Positions 11,001 to 19,199 are shown, counted from the stretch's first letter. The stretch: DNA of 64,000 nucleotides from Jatrophihabitans sp. GAS493 (GCF_900230215.1 NZ_LT907982.1:3334001-3398000), one strand, 5' to 3'. Notes: generated by a model not told the origin, from the letters alone. Numbers and translations are program-made.

Positions 11001-11435
11001 ATGGGCGTTCAATTTCAGGTGACGTTTGACAGTGCCGATCCGGCGGCGCACGCGCGCTTCTGGGCTGAAGCGCTGCACTATGAGCTCCAGCCGCCCCCAC
11101 CCGGATTTGCCTCGTGGGAGGCTGCGCTGGACGCGTGGGGGGTGCCTGTCGAGGAGCGCAACGACCGCTCGGCGATCATCGATCCAGCTGGAGTCGGGCC
11201 ACGGGTGTTCTTCCAGCAAGTGCCCGAGCCGAAGACGGCCAAGAACCGGGTGCACCTGGACCTACGGGCGGCCGAGGGGCTGGCCGGCGAGGCCCGTCTG
11301 GCGGCCCTGGAGCAGGAGTGCACTCGACTGGTCGCGCTCGGCGCCAGCCGGGTTGCTCGCTTCGAGCCCGACCCGGCGTCCGGTGGCCATATAGTCATGC
11401 GCGATCCGGAGGGCAACGAATTCTGCCTGGACTGA
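11001..11435 (+). CDS. VOC (glyoxalase/bleomycin-resistance fold) family protein
   Basis: 144 residues with the VOC fold: an amino-terminal beta strand GVQFQVTFDSADPAAHARFWAE, a middle strand pair ending RVHLDLRA, and the closing IVMRDPEGNEFCLD with its metal-ligand-like Glu. Members are dioxygenases, lyases or antibiotic-binding proteins; this glyoxalase-like-domain subgroup in actinobacteria has no assigned substrate. The ATG at 11001 is preferred over an upstream in-frame GTG because a -10 element ends 6 nt before it. It sits between the anti-sigma factor and the convergent DUF1295 gene. A role in the sigma regulon is possible but not shown. Confidence 0.82.
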   Translation: MGVQFQVTFDSADPAAHARFWAEALHYELQPPPPGFASWEAALDAWGVPVEERNDRSAIIDPAGVGPRVFFQQVPEPKTAKNRVHLDLRAAEGLAGEARLAALEQECTRLVALGASRVARFEPDPASGGHIVMRDPEGNEFCLD

Positions 11436-11505
11436 CCTCACCGCTGCCGGTCAGACCACAGCCCAGCGCTCGAGCGTGACCACCGAACGCGATTTCAATG
11501 CGATT

Positions 11506-12315
11506 TCAGGTGGTGGCGCTCTTCTTGCGCGGCGGCAACGGTATGAATCCGCTGGTCCGGGCTGCGTAGTCGTCCCAACCGGCGCGCTTGCTCATGTGCC
11601 GCTCCAGGATGCGGGCACCCGAACCCTTGGTCAGCAGCAGTGTCATGCCGATCGGGCAGACGATGGTCAGCAGCACGGGCCAGCTGCCCAGCGCGACCAG
11701 GAAGATTCCCCACCAGACGCAGGCATCGCCGAAGTAGTTGGGGTGGCGGGTGTAGCGCCAGAGACCGCTCTGGATCAGCTTGCCCTTGTTGGCCGGGTCG
11801 CGGCGAAAGCGCTGCATCTGAGCGTCGCCGACACCTTCGAAGAAGACTCCGAGCAGCCAGAGCGCGACGCCGATCCAAGCCGTCGGCGGCAGCGAGGCTG
11901 ACTGGTAGGCGCCGACTTGAATCGGGGCCGAGATCAGGAACGCCAGGACGCCTTGCAGCAGGTAAATCATGCGCAGGGCGTACAGGTCGGGATTCCCCGG
12001 AGCCTTCGCCAGCAGCTCCACATAGCGAGGATCCTCCGGTTTTCCCACCGTTCTGCGGGCGATGTGAATCGCCAGCCGGCCGCCCCAGAAGACCGGCAGC
12101 ACCAGCAGCAACCAGCGCCGGGCCGCATCGCCGTGGCCGCTGGAGCAGAGGAAAGTGACGATCGCGATGACGGCGAAGAGCGCGCCCCAGGCGGTATCGA
12201 TGACACTGTGCTTGCCGACGATCCGCGCCACCGCAAACGTGACGAGCAGCACGACGGCGACGCTCAGCGCGCTGAGCAGCAGCCCAACGACGAAGGGCCC
12301 GGTGGCGAAGACCAT
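11506..12315 (-). CDS. DUF1295 membrane protein (steroid 5-alpha-reductase-like)
   Basis: 269 residues with about six to seven transmembrane helices. The carboxy-terminal signature GLWRYTRHPNYFGDACVWWG (about residues 180-199) is that of DUF1295, related to steroid 5-alpha reductases and isoprenylcysteine methyltransferases, which use NADPH or SAM on lipid substrates. Last gene of the lipid operon: its ATG shares one base with the stop of the DUF1365-methyltransferase gene (TGATG). The M. tuberculosis ortholog (Rv0446c) lies between ufaA1 and sigK. A reductase step on the methylated fatty acyl chain is an inference. Confidence 0.92.
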   Translation of the reverse strand: MVFATGPFVVGLLLSALSVAVVLLVTFAVARIVGKHSVIDTAWGALFAVIAIVTFLCSSGHGDAARRWLLLVLPVFWGGRLAIHIARRTVGKPEDPRYVELLAKAPGNPDLYALRMIYLLQGVLAFLISAPIQVGAYQSASLPPTAWIGVALWLLGVFFEGVGDAQMQRFRRDPANKGKLIQSGLWRYTRHPNYFGDACVWWGIFLVALGSWPVLLTIVCPIGMTLLLTKGSGARILERHMSKRAGWDDYAARTSGFIPLPPRKKSATT

Positions 12316-14378
12316 CAGCGAGCCCAGGGACGATCTGCCGGCATGCCGCTCGCTCCCTCGCTGCTGGCCCGGACGGCCAGAATCTGATCGACGCCCATCC
12401 GGCCCTCCTCGAAACTCAACGCACCGCCGACGAGGTACAACCGCCAGACCCGGGCGACCTCCGCCCCTACGAGGTTTACCACGTCGTCGTAGCGCTGTTC
12501 GAAGCGATCCATCCAGCCGGCCACGGTGCGGACGTAGTGCTCACGCATCGCCTCCACGTCGCGAATCTCCAAGCCGGCCGACTCGAGGAAGCCGAGCGTC
12601 TCGGCCAGTGGCCGCATGTGCATGTCGGGCGCGATATACGACTCGATGAAGGCGCCTCCGCCGGGCGCGGTGCCGGCCGGTCGAGACATCTGCTGCAGTA
12701 GCAGTCGGCCGGTGGGGAGCAGATGGTCATGCAGGGTTGCCGCGTAGACCCCGTAGTTCTGCTGCCCGACGTGCTCGCCCATCTCGATCGAGCTGACCGC
12801 ATCGAAGGTCTCACCGGCCGGGATCTCGCGGTAGTCCTGCAGCCGCACGGTCACCAACTCGGCGACTCCGCGCTCGGCGACCCGCTTCGCGATGAAGTCG
12901 CGCTGCTGCTCGGAGAGGGTCACCCCAGTCGCCCGTACGCCGTAGTTTTCGGCCGCGTGCAGAATGAGCGAACCCCAGCCACAGCCCACGTCGAGCAGCC
13001 GCATCCCCGGCTTCAGGTCAAGTTTGCGGCAGATGAGATCAAGCTTCGCCCGCTGCGCGCTCTCCAGCGACTGATCGGGCTCCAGCGACTGATCGGGCGA
13101 GCTGAAGTAGGCCGAGGAGTAGGCCATCGAGTCATCCAGCAACAACTGATAGAACTCATTCGAAAGGTCGTAGTGGTGGGAGATGGCCTCCCGGTCACGG
13201 CGCCGACTGTGCAGCCGGCCCGCCAACTTCGCCTCTGACCTCGGCGCGGCCGGCCGGAGGCCGATGATCCCCAACGAGGCCGCACTGCGGGCCGCGCGCA
13301 ACCGGGCGGAGAGTCCGAGGGAGATCGTCTGCGCGCTGTCGCGGCGAGCGGCTCGCCAGGCCTCACGGAATCCGTCCACGATGTCACCGTCCACGTCGAT
13401 GTCGCCGGTGACATAAGCGCGAGCGAGGCCGAGCTCGTTGGGGCTCCAGAGCAGGCGCCGGAGCGCTCGCCGGTTCCGGATGACGAGCACCGGTGTCTGT
13501 GCCGGTCCCGCCTCGCTTCCGTCCCAGGCCCGGATGCGGACCGGCAGTTGCAGACCGGCTACGTCGTGGACGATGCCGGCGATTCGATCGGCGGGGGTGT
13601 GGCGAGCGGACATCTGGTTCTCCTCAGAACGGACGGCGCGAGACGGCAGCGGACACGGCGAGCCTGTGCGCGGGTCATTGGGTGCCGGTGGGCGATCGGC
13701 GACGCGAAGACCCTTGAGATACAGGCGGATTCCGTGCAGTTGAATCAGCGCTCGCACGCGCCAGGTCTCGAAGGGACGCTGGGCGACGGCCCGAAGAACT
13801 GCGGTCGTGGTCACCGGTCGTCCGGTGCCGCGCAGCGATGCGGTGAACGGCGGCTGACCTTGCCGATGAAGGGTCACGGTGATGCTCAGCCGCTCGCGAG
13901 GTTCCGGCACACTCATCTGGTAGTAGCCGTCGACCGGATAGAACGGCGAGACGTAGAACCGCTTCTCCACTTCGGTCCGTCCGGCGGCGTCCACCTGCAG
14001 CAGGTAGCGGTGGCGCTCGGAGTAGGTGTTGTGCACCTCGGCCACGACGGCCCGAAGCGTGCCGTCGTGGTCGTGACACCAATACAGGGTCAACGGGTTG
14101 AAGACGTAGCCGAGGCTGCGGGCGTTCGTCAGCATGGTGATCGCTCCCCCACGCAGATCGATCCCACTGTCGGCGAGGAACGCGTCGATGTTGGCCCGGA
14201 GGCTCGTTCCGCCGCCGACGTGATCCTCGGCCCGAAACTGAGCGAGCAGCCGTATCGGCCACGGCAGCCGGGGCAGATCGTCGAGGTCGACGAACCACTG
14301 GTAGCTACGGTGACGCACCTGGTGACGCACCGGGGCGGACCGGACGTGGTGGATGTCGACCCGGAAGAGCGAGTTCAC
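12315..14378 (-). CDS. DUF1365 domain fused in frame to a cyclopropane-fatty-acid synthase-like methyltransferase
   Basis: One open frame of 687 codons holds two proteins that are normally separate. Residues 1-235 are DUF1365 (HHVRSAPVRHQVRHRSYQW, SLGYVFNPLTLYWCHD, HNTYSERHRYLL, KRFYVSPFYPVDGYYQM). From residue 256 comes a mycolic/cyclopropane-synthase-like methyltransferase: HHYDLSNEFYQLLLDDSMAYS, SAM loop LLDVGCGWGSL, SIEMGEHVG. The enzyme class adds a SAM-derived methyl(ene) group to membrane acyl double bonds. The GTG at 14378 overlaps the upstream stop by four bases. A strong ribosome-binding site precedes the internal Met256, so the second half may also be made alone. An 18-bp duplication lies inside the methyltransferase. 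Confidence 0.85.
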   Translation of the reverse strand: MNSLFRVDIHHVRSAPVRHQVRHRSYQWFVDLDDLPRLPWPIRLLAQFRAEDHVGGGTSLRANIDAFLADSGIDLRGGAITMLTNARSLGYVFNPLTLYWCHDHDGTLRAVVAEVHNTYSERHRYLLQVDAAGRTEVEKRFYVSPFYPVDGYYQMSVPEPRERLSITVTLHRQGQPPFTASLRGTGRPVTTTAVLRAVAQRPFETWRVRALIQLHGIRLYLKGLRVADRPPAPNDPRTGSPCPLPSRAVRSEENQMSARHTPADRIAGIVHDVAGLQLPVRIRAWDGSEAGPAQTPVLVIRNRRALRRLLWSPNELGLARAYVTGDIDVDGDIVDGFREAWRAARRDSAQTISLGLSARLRAARSAASLGIIGLRPAAPRSEAKLAGRLHSRRRDREAISHHYDLSNEFYQLLLDDSMAYSSAYFSSPDQSLEPDQSLESAQRAKLDLICRKLDLKPGMRLLDVGCGWGSLILHAAENYGVRATGVTLSEQQRDFIAKRVAERGVAELVTVRLQDYREIPAGETFDAVSSIEMGEHVGQQNYGVYAATLHDHLLPTGRLLLQQMSRPAGTAPGGGAFIESYIAPDMHMRPLAETLGFLESAGLEIRDVEAMREHYVRTVAGWMDRFEQRYDDVVNLVGAEVARVWRLYLVGGALSFEEGRMGVDQILAVRASSEGASGMPADRPWAR
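13062..13097 (-). repeat. Perfect 18-bp tandem duplication within the methyltransferase
   Basis: CTCCAGCGACTGATCGGG (plus-strand reading) occurs twice in a row and encodes two DQSLE-type hexapeptides just after the catalytic-entry segment SMAYSSAYFSS. It preserves the frame. Confidence 0.85.
13611..13630 (-). promoter_or_regulatory. Internal ribosome-binding site and ATG for the methyltransferase half
   Basis: On the minus strand GAGGAG is followed by AACCAG and ATG at 13613. This is an ideal Shine-Dalgarno and spacing, exactly where a stand-alone methyltransferase of 432 residues would begin. Confidence 0.6.
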
Positions 14379-15634
14379 CACTCGACCCCCAGCGAGCGGG
14401 CGGCCTCGACACCGGATCGACATCCGTCTTCGTGGAAACCCCAGCCGTGATAGGCCCCGGCGAAGGCGAGTACAGAATCGTTGAGCTCGGGCAGCCTACG
14501 CTGCGCGGCCACCGAATCAGTCGTAAAAATAGGGTGCTCATACTCCATCGTGGCCAGCACCCGGGCCGGATCGACGCGGGCCGCCCCGTTCAGGGTGACC
14601 ACGTACTGCTCGTCACTGTGCAGCCGCTGGAGCCGGTTCATGTTGTAACTGACATTCACCGCCCCGGCCCCGGCCTCGCAGCTGGGCAGGTAGTAGTTCC
14701 ACGATGCCTGGGCCCGACGGCCACTGGGAAGGACGGAGGTGTCAGTGTGCAACTGGGTCGGATTGCGGGTGTAACCGATGCTTGCCAGCAGTTCCCGCTG
14801 CAGCGCGGTCGCGTCGGTGAGCATGGTGAGTGCCTGATTCGGATGGGTGGCGATCACCGTGGCGTCGAAGTGCGCGACCCCGTCGTCGGCGTCACGAATC
14901 TCGACTCCGTCGGGCCGGCGGCGCACCGAACGCACCGGGGTCGAGGTCTGCACGGCTCCGATTCCCTTTGCTACGCGCTCCACGTAGCGGGCCGATCCCC
15001 CGACGACGGTCTGCCAATTCGGCGAGCCGGAGACGCTGAGCATCCCGTGGTTGTCCAGGAAGGCGAAGAGGTAGCGGGCCGGGTACTGGCCGGCAACCGA
15101 CGGCGCACACGACCAGACGGCCGACACCAGCGGTGTGACGAAGTGGCTGACGAAGTAGCCGGTGAACCCCTCGGCGGCCAGGAAGTCGGCCAGTGTGAGT
15201 CCGTCGTCGGCCGCAGCGAGAACAGCCCTCGCGCCGCGATGGAACCTGGTCACTTCGGTCAGCATCCGGAGATAGCGGGGGCGAAGTGCTGTACGCGCCG
15301 ATGGGAAGATTCCGGATACGCCGCGGCCGCCGGCGTACTCCAGTCCGCACTGCCCGCAGCTGATGGACATGCTCATGTCCGACTCCTGCGTCGCTACGCC
15401 CAGCTCCCGAAACAGGCGGCGCAGCAGCGGGTAGGTCCGCTCGTTGTGCACGATGAAGCCGGTGTCGATCGACAGGGACCGGCCGGTCGGATCCAGCAGA
15501 TCGTGGGTGTCGGCGTGCCCGCCGAGACGTGCGTCGCCTTCATAGAGCGTCACGTCGCAGTCTCGCTGTAGAACGTAAGCCGCAGTCAGCCCGGCTACGC
15601 CGCCACCCACCACCGCTACTCTTCGCCGCTGCAC
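14375..15634 (-). CDS. FAD-dependent oxidoreductase (amine-oxidase/desaturase-like), lipid operon
   Basis: About 419 residues with an amino-terminal dinucleotide-binding motif VAVVGGGVAGLTAAYVL, the second FAD signature LYEGDARLGGHADTHD, and a closing AYHGWGFHEDGCRSGVEAA that contacts flavin. It belongs to the NAD(P)-binding Rossmann/amine-oxidase group that lies next to DUF1365 and cyclopropane-synthase genes in many bacteria and in M. tuberculosis (Rv0449c). Related clusters in purple bacteria make furan fatty acids from methylated acyl chains, so desaturation of such a chain is plausible. GTG at 15634 is preferred because CTCGGAGGT lies directly upstream; GTG at 15673 would add 13 residues. 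First gene of the operon. Confidence 0.88.
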   Translation of the reverse strand: MQRRRVAVVGGGVAGLTAAYVLQRDCDVTLYEGDARLGGHADTHDLLDPTGRSLSIDTGFIVHNERTYPLLRRLFRELGVATQESDMSMSISCGQCGLEYAGGRGVSGIFPSARTALRPRYLRMLTEVTRFHRGARAVLAAADDGLTLADFLAAEGFTGYFVSHFVTPLVSAVWSCAPSVAGQYPARYLFAFLDNHGMLSVSGSPNWQTVVGGSARYVERVAKGIGAVQTSTPVRSVRRRPDGVEIRDADDGVAHFDATVIATHPNQALTMLTDATALQRELLASIGYTRNPTQLHTDTSVLPSGRRAQASWNYYLPSCEAGAGAVNVSYNMNRLQRLHSDEQYVVTLNGAARVDPARVLATMEYEHPIFTTDSVAAQRRLPELNDSVLAFAGAYHGWGFHEDGCRSGVEAARSLGVEW

Positions 15635-15709
15635 TGGACCTCCGAGGCGCTGCGAGGTGCCCCATGCCGGCACCCGTCTATCCGCTATTCGTGCCGGCGG
15701 CGGCGTTCG

Positions 15710-15719
15710 GTTTCAGCGT
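15710..15719 (-). promoter_or_regulatory. ACGCTGAAAC element upstream of the lipid operon
   Basis: Identical decamer to 9319-9328 and in the same orientation relative to its gene, 76 bp before the GTG at 15634. CGAATA follows 18 nt after the decamer and may be the -10. Candidate target of the neighbouring ECF sigma factor. Confidence 0.35.
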
Positions 15720-15837
15720 CGTCCGGACGTTGCTGCGAGCTGATGCCGGGAGCTACCGGGACAAGGTCTCAACCGGCCTCACGTGAGGCGGGAGATCAGA
15801 ATATGTGCCGCAGATTAGCCTCGGACAAAGGCGAAGG

Positions 15838-15878
15838 GAAGGGGCGAACACGCGGGAGGGATGTGTGCTCGCCCCTTC
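15838..15878. other. Strong unexplained hairpin in the divergent gap 15635-16052
   Basis: GAAGGGGCGA (15838-15847) pairs perfectly with TCGCCCCTTC (15869-15878). An inner ACAC/GTGT pairing with a 2-nt bulge extends the stem to about 14 bp. No annotated gene ends here on either strand, so a simple terminator role has no client, apart from a doubtful 40-codon plus-strand ORF (15664-15786). The rest of this 418-bp gap holds the two divergent promoters and nothing else I can name. Confidence 0.55.
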
Positions 15879-16040
15879 GATATCAAGTGTAATCCACCGC
15901 TATTCGGCCTCTGTCAGTAGGTAGTTGCGTCCGTAACTAGATCACCGACGGCAACTGGACGTGCTCACTGCGAACCCGATTTCCACGCTACACAGCATGT
16001 CCTCAAGGCGAGTGGGGCCAGCTGCCCGGGGTGTCTGGTG

Positions 16041-16046
16041 CAGACT
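16041..16046 (+). promoter_or_regulatory. -10-like CAGACT, leaderless start at 16053
   Basis: CAGACT ends 6 nt before the in-frame GTG at 16053, favouring it over the GTG at 16038. Weak because the hexamer departs from TANNNT. Confidence 0.3.
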
Positions 16047-16052
16047 GAACCG

Positions 16053-16826
16053 GTGACCGCGCCGACACCGACGACTGCCGAGCAGCGGCCGCCCCGCTAT
16101 GGCCTCGAGGTCATCGCGGTGCTCGGGGTGTCCCTGGGGATGTCGGGCATCTACGCGCTGCTGTACCTGATACGGGCCGAGATCACCGTGAAGGGTGGCA
16201 TCTCAGCCACCACAGCCACCGTCGTCTCCGGCTCCAACAGCGACTACCCGTGGCTGGATCTGCTTGACGGCCTAGCCGATGTGCTGCACGGCCTCTTTCC
16301 GGCGATGCTGGCGCTGGTACTACTGGCGCGCGAACCGGGTCTGCGGGCCATCGGCTGGGATACTCGGCGGCTCGGCCACGACGTTCTCGTCGGTGTCGGC
16401 TTCACCGCCCTGATCGGTCTCCCCGGACTGGCCCTCGTGTGGACGGCGCATCAGCTCGGTCTCAACGCCAGTCTCCAGGTCGTGGACCTCCCCGACGTCT
16501 GGTACCGGGTGCCGCTGCTGCTGCTCTCGGCCGCTCAGAACGGCATCCTGGAGGAGATCGTTGTAGTGGCGTACCTGCTCACCCGGCTACGTCAAATGGG
16601 CTGGTCTGACTCCAGGGCGCTCACCACCCAGGCCGTGCTGCGGGGCAGCTACCACCTGTACCAGGGATTCGGTGGCTTCCTCGGCAACCTGGTGATGGGA
16701 CTCATCTTCGGATGGTGGTTCCAGCGGACCCGGCGCGTGCTGCCGCTGGTCTTCGCCCATACCTTGCTGGATGCCTTCAGCTTCGTCGGCTACATCTACC
16801 TCCACGAGCACGTCAGCTGGATCTGA
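16053..16826 (+). CDS. CPBP-family intramembrane protease-like protein lacking the motif-1 arginine
   Basis: About 257 residues with six to eight hydrophobic helices. CPBP (Abi) motif 1 is normally EExxxR; here it reads EEIVVV (E167, E168, Val at the Arg position). Motif 2 is present as RGSYHLYQG and motif 3 as HTLLDAF, so both conserved His remain. Family members are glutamic/metal-dependent membrane proteases or, in some cases, non-proteolytic. The missing Arg may lower or change activity. The GTG at 16053 is chosen; a GTG at 16038 gives five more residues. The end overlaps the convergent monooxygenase gene by 14 bp. Confidence 0.85.
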   Translation: MTAPTPTTAEQRPPRYGLEVIAVLGVSLGMSGIYALLYLIRAEITVKGGISATTATVVSGSNSDYPWLDLLDGLADVLHGLFPAMLALVLLAREPGLRAIGWDTRRLGHDVLVGVGFTALIGLPGLALVWTAHQLGLNASLQVVDLPDVWYRVPLLLLSAAQNGILEEIVVVAYLLTRLRQMGWSDSRALTTQAVLRGSYHLYQGFGGFLGNLVMGLIFGWWFQRTRRVLPLVFAHTLLDAFSFVGYIYLHEHVSWI

Positions 16827-17847
16827 GCAGCTCCGGCTCGGCTTCGACCTGCGACGCGTACGTCTGGGCGAGGATCTCCAGCGTGCGCACTCGATGGGCG
16901 ACGTCATGCGCGTGGACGGTGACCATCAGCTCGTCGGCTCCGGTATCGGCCACCAACTTGTCGAGCTTTGCCGCGACCGTGATCGCCGACCCGACGGCCG
17001 AAGTGGCGAGGCGATCCTCGGCCAACAGTCGTTCCTGGTCACTCCACGGATGGGCCTTCGCCTCGGCCACGCTGCGCAACGGGCGACGGACGCCGCGACG
17101 GATCTCGGCCCACATCAGCGCCGCCGGCAGCGCGATCTCCTCCGCCTCGGCGTCAGTGGGCGCGGCGATGACCGAACTGGTGATCAGGACGTGCGGCTGG
17201 TCGAGGGATTCCGACGCCTTGAAACGCTGCCGATAGAGCTCGACGGCCGGCACGGTGTTCTCGGCGCTGAAGTGATGGGCGAATGCGTATGGCAGGCCCA
17301 ATGCGGCCGCGACGACAGCACTGGAGAGGCTGGAGCCCAGCACCCAGACCTCGGGCGCGGAGACCGGCAGCGGGGTCGCCGCGATGTCGTCGGTCGCGCT
17401 GGATGCGCTCAGCAGCGCCCGTACGTCCAGGATGTCGCTGAGGAACTCCTCCAGGCCGCCGGCCGCCGGATTGCGGCGCAGTGCCGCCGCGGTGTGTGGG
17501 TCGGTGCCCGGCGCACGTCCGAGGCCGACGTCGATGCGGTCGGGGTGTAGCGCCTCCAGCAGCGCGAACTGCTCGGCCACGACCAGCGGCGAGTGGTTGG
17601 GCAGCATCACACCACCCGAGCCGACGCGAATTCTCGACGTAGCCGCGGCCAGATGCGCGATGAGAACGGGTGGCGCCGTCGACGCGACCCCGGCCATGTT
17701 GTGGTGCTCGGCCACCCAGAACCGGGAGAACCCCAAGCGGTCGGCCGCCTGCGCCAGTTCGGTGCTGTTGTGGAGGGCAACTGAGGAGGTCTGTCCAGAT
17801 CCCACAGTGGCCAGGTCAAGGACGGAGAGAAGCGGTCGTGGAGTCAC
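16813..17847 (-). CDS. Luciferase-like (LLM) flavin-dependent oxidoreductase
   Basis: 344 residues, a single TIM-barrel bacterial-luciferase domain: LSVLDLATVGSGQTS at the start, RFWVAEHHNMAGVAS (about 43-57), IRVGSGGVMLPNHSPLVVAEQF, and RIDVGLGRAPGTD. This is the MsnO8-type LLM group, which uses FMNH2 or F420H2; the AEHHN motif is shared by the whole group and does not decide the cofactor. Substrate unknown. Starts with GTG. It overlaps the end of the CPBP gene and lies 35 bp downstream of the SPFH gene, possibly in the same transcript. Confidence 0.9.
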   Translation of the reverse strand: MTPRPLLSVLDLATVGSGQTSSVALHNSTELAQAADRLGFSRFWVAEHHNMAGVASTAPPVLIAHLAAATSRIRVGSGGVMLPNHSPLVVAEQFALLEALHPDRIDVGLGRAPGTDPHTAAALRRNPAAGGLEEFLSDILDVRALLSASSATDDIAATPLPVSAPEVWVLGSSLSSAVVAAALGLPYAFAHHFSAENTVPAVELYRQRFKASESLDQPHVLITSSVIAAPTDAEAEEIALPAALMWAEIRRGVRRPLRSVAEAKAHPWSDQERLLAEDRLATSAVGSAITVAAKLDKLVADTGADELMVTVHAHDVAHRVRTLEILAQTYASQVEAEPELLRSS

Positions 17848-17882
17848 TCCGACGTAACGATAGGAGTGCCGGGCGAATTCCG

Positions 17883-19199
17883 TCAGAACGCGGTCGACGG
17901 CGGCGCCGGGGGCGGCGGGCTCTGCGGCGGCTTCTGCAGGTAGGGCGGAACCGGTGGCTCCGCCGCCTCCGACGCGGTCCCCTCGGACGCGGTCCCCTCG
18001 GACGCTGTGCCCTCAGGCTCCGCAGCCGAGACTGGCACAGCCGGAACAAGCGGGCTGGCCAACCCGAATCCAGTCAGTCCCTCCCGGGCCAGCAGCGAGT
18101 CGCGATCGGTGTCGGAGGCGCGCAGATTGGCGGCCTCAGGCTGCGCTGCGGCCGGCGGCAGATTCGAGTCGAACCAGCCGGAGGTGTCCATCGGTGGCGC
18201 CGGAGTCTCGGCCGGGCCGCCCGGGGTCGGCGGCGGGGTGAGCCAGGAGGGTGCGTCAGGACCGCCTTCGCCGCCGGCCAGCTGCGCGATCCCCTCGATC
18301 GCCTTGCTGAACTCGCTCGGCACGATCCACATCTTGTTGGCGTCACCCTGAGCGATCTGCGGCAGCGTCTGCAGATACTGGTAGGCCAGTAGGGCGGCGT
18401 CCGGTTTGGCCGCATGAATGGCGCCGAAGGTCGTCTCGATGGCCTTGGCCTGGCCCTGCGCGCTGAGGAAACGCGCAGCGCGATCGCCCTCGGCCCGCAG
18501 AATCCGCGACTGCCGCTCCGCCTCCGCCGACAGGATGGCCGCCTGCTTCTTCCCCTCGGCCGAGAGGATCTGGGCCGCCTTCTCACCCTCAGCCGTCTTG
18601 ATCGCCGACTCGCGGGCCCCTTCGGCGGCGAGGATCACCGCGCGCTTGGCCCGATCGGCCCGCATCTGCTGCTCCATCGCGTCCTGGATCGACAGCGGCG
18701 GATCGATCGCCTTGATCTCAACGCGGGCGACACGGATGCCCCACGGACCGGTTGCTTCGTCGAGAACGGCCCTCAGCTGCGTATTGATCGAGTCCCGGCT
18801 GGTCAGCGCCTGCTCCAGGTTGAGGGCGCCGATGACGTTGCGCAGCGTCGTGATCGTCAGCTGCTCGACCGCCTGGATGTAGTTCTGGATCTCATAGGTC
18901 GCCGACCGGGGATCGGTGACCTGGAAGTAGATCACCGAGTCGACGGCGACGGTGAGGTTGTCGCTGGTGATCACCGGCTGGGGCGGGAAGCTCACGACCT
19001 GTTCGCGCAGGTCGATCAGCGGGCGCATCCGGTCCACGAACGGAATCAGCACGGCCACGCCCGGGCCCTGGGTGCGGATGTAGCGACCGAGACGCTCGAC
19101 CACCGCGCCGCGAGCCTGCGGAACGATTCGAACACTGCGCACAAAGAGAATCACCAATACAAGCGCAATGATTATCCCGCCAATGACGGCCGCATTCAT
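17883..19199 (-). CDS. SPFH/band-7 (stomatin-like) membrane scaffold protein
   Basis: 438 residues. One amino-terminal transmembrane helix (about 4-22) is followed by the SPFH domain from VPQARGAVVERLGRYIRTQG to RVEIKAIDPP, then an Ala/Glu-rich coiled coil with AEGE/AEGK repeats (190-250), and a long proline-rich tail with three EGTAS repeats. Family members form oligomeric membrane microdomains and act with NfeD partners; the nfeD gene lies just upstream. This pair corresponds to Rv1487-Rv1488. GGGAGGG precedes the ATG, so unlike many neighbours this start has a normal ribosome-binding site. The tail of about 130 residues is longer than in most family members. Confidence 0.94.
   Translation of the reverse strand: MNAAVIGGIIIALVLVILFVRSVRIVPQARGAVVERLGRYIRTQGPGVAVLIPFVDRMRPLIDLREQVVSFPPQPVITSDNLTVAVDSVIYFQVTDPRSATYEIQNYIQAVEQLTITTLRNVIGALNLEQALTSRDSINTQLRAVLDEATGPWGIRVARVEIKAIDPPLSIQDAMEQQMRADRAKRAVILAAEGARESAIKTAEGEKAAQILSAEGKKQAAILSAEAERQSRILRAEGDRAARFLSAQGQAKAIETTFGAIHAAKPDAALLAYQYLQTLPQIAQGDANKMWIVPSEFSKAIEGIAQLAGGEGGPDAPSWLTPPPTPGGPAETPAPPMDTSGWFDSNLPPAAAQPEAANLRASDTDRDSLLAREGLTGFGLASPLVPAVPVSAAEPEGTASEGTASEGTASEAAEPPVPPYLQKPPQSPPPPAPPSTAF
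17971..18015 (-). repeat. Three 15-bp tandem repeats encoding EGTAS in the SPFH tail
   Basis: GACGCGGTCCCCTCG occurs twice identically, then once with three changes (GACGCTGTGCCCTCA). It is in frame and lies in the low-complexity tail. Confidence 0.85.

Noticed and set aside
11480-11513. Hairpin or direct repeat GCGATTTCA between the VOC and DUF1295 genes
   Set aside because: The stem is only 5 bp (CCACC/GGTGG) around a 24-nt loop, and the two 9-bp direct copies have no obvious role; too weak for a terminator call.
14432-15571. 379-codon plus-strand open frame opposite the FAD oxidoreductase
   Set aside because: A shadow frame of a real gene with full flavin motifs on the other strand; it has a biased composition and no recognisable domain.
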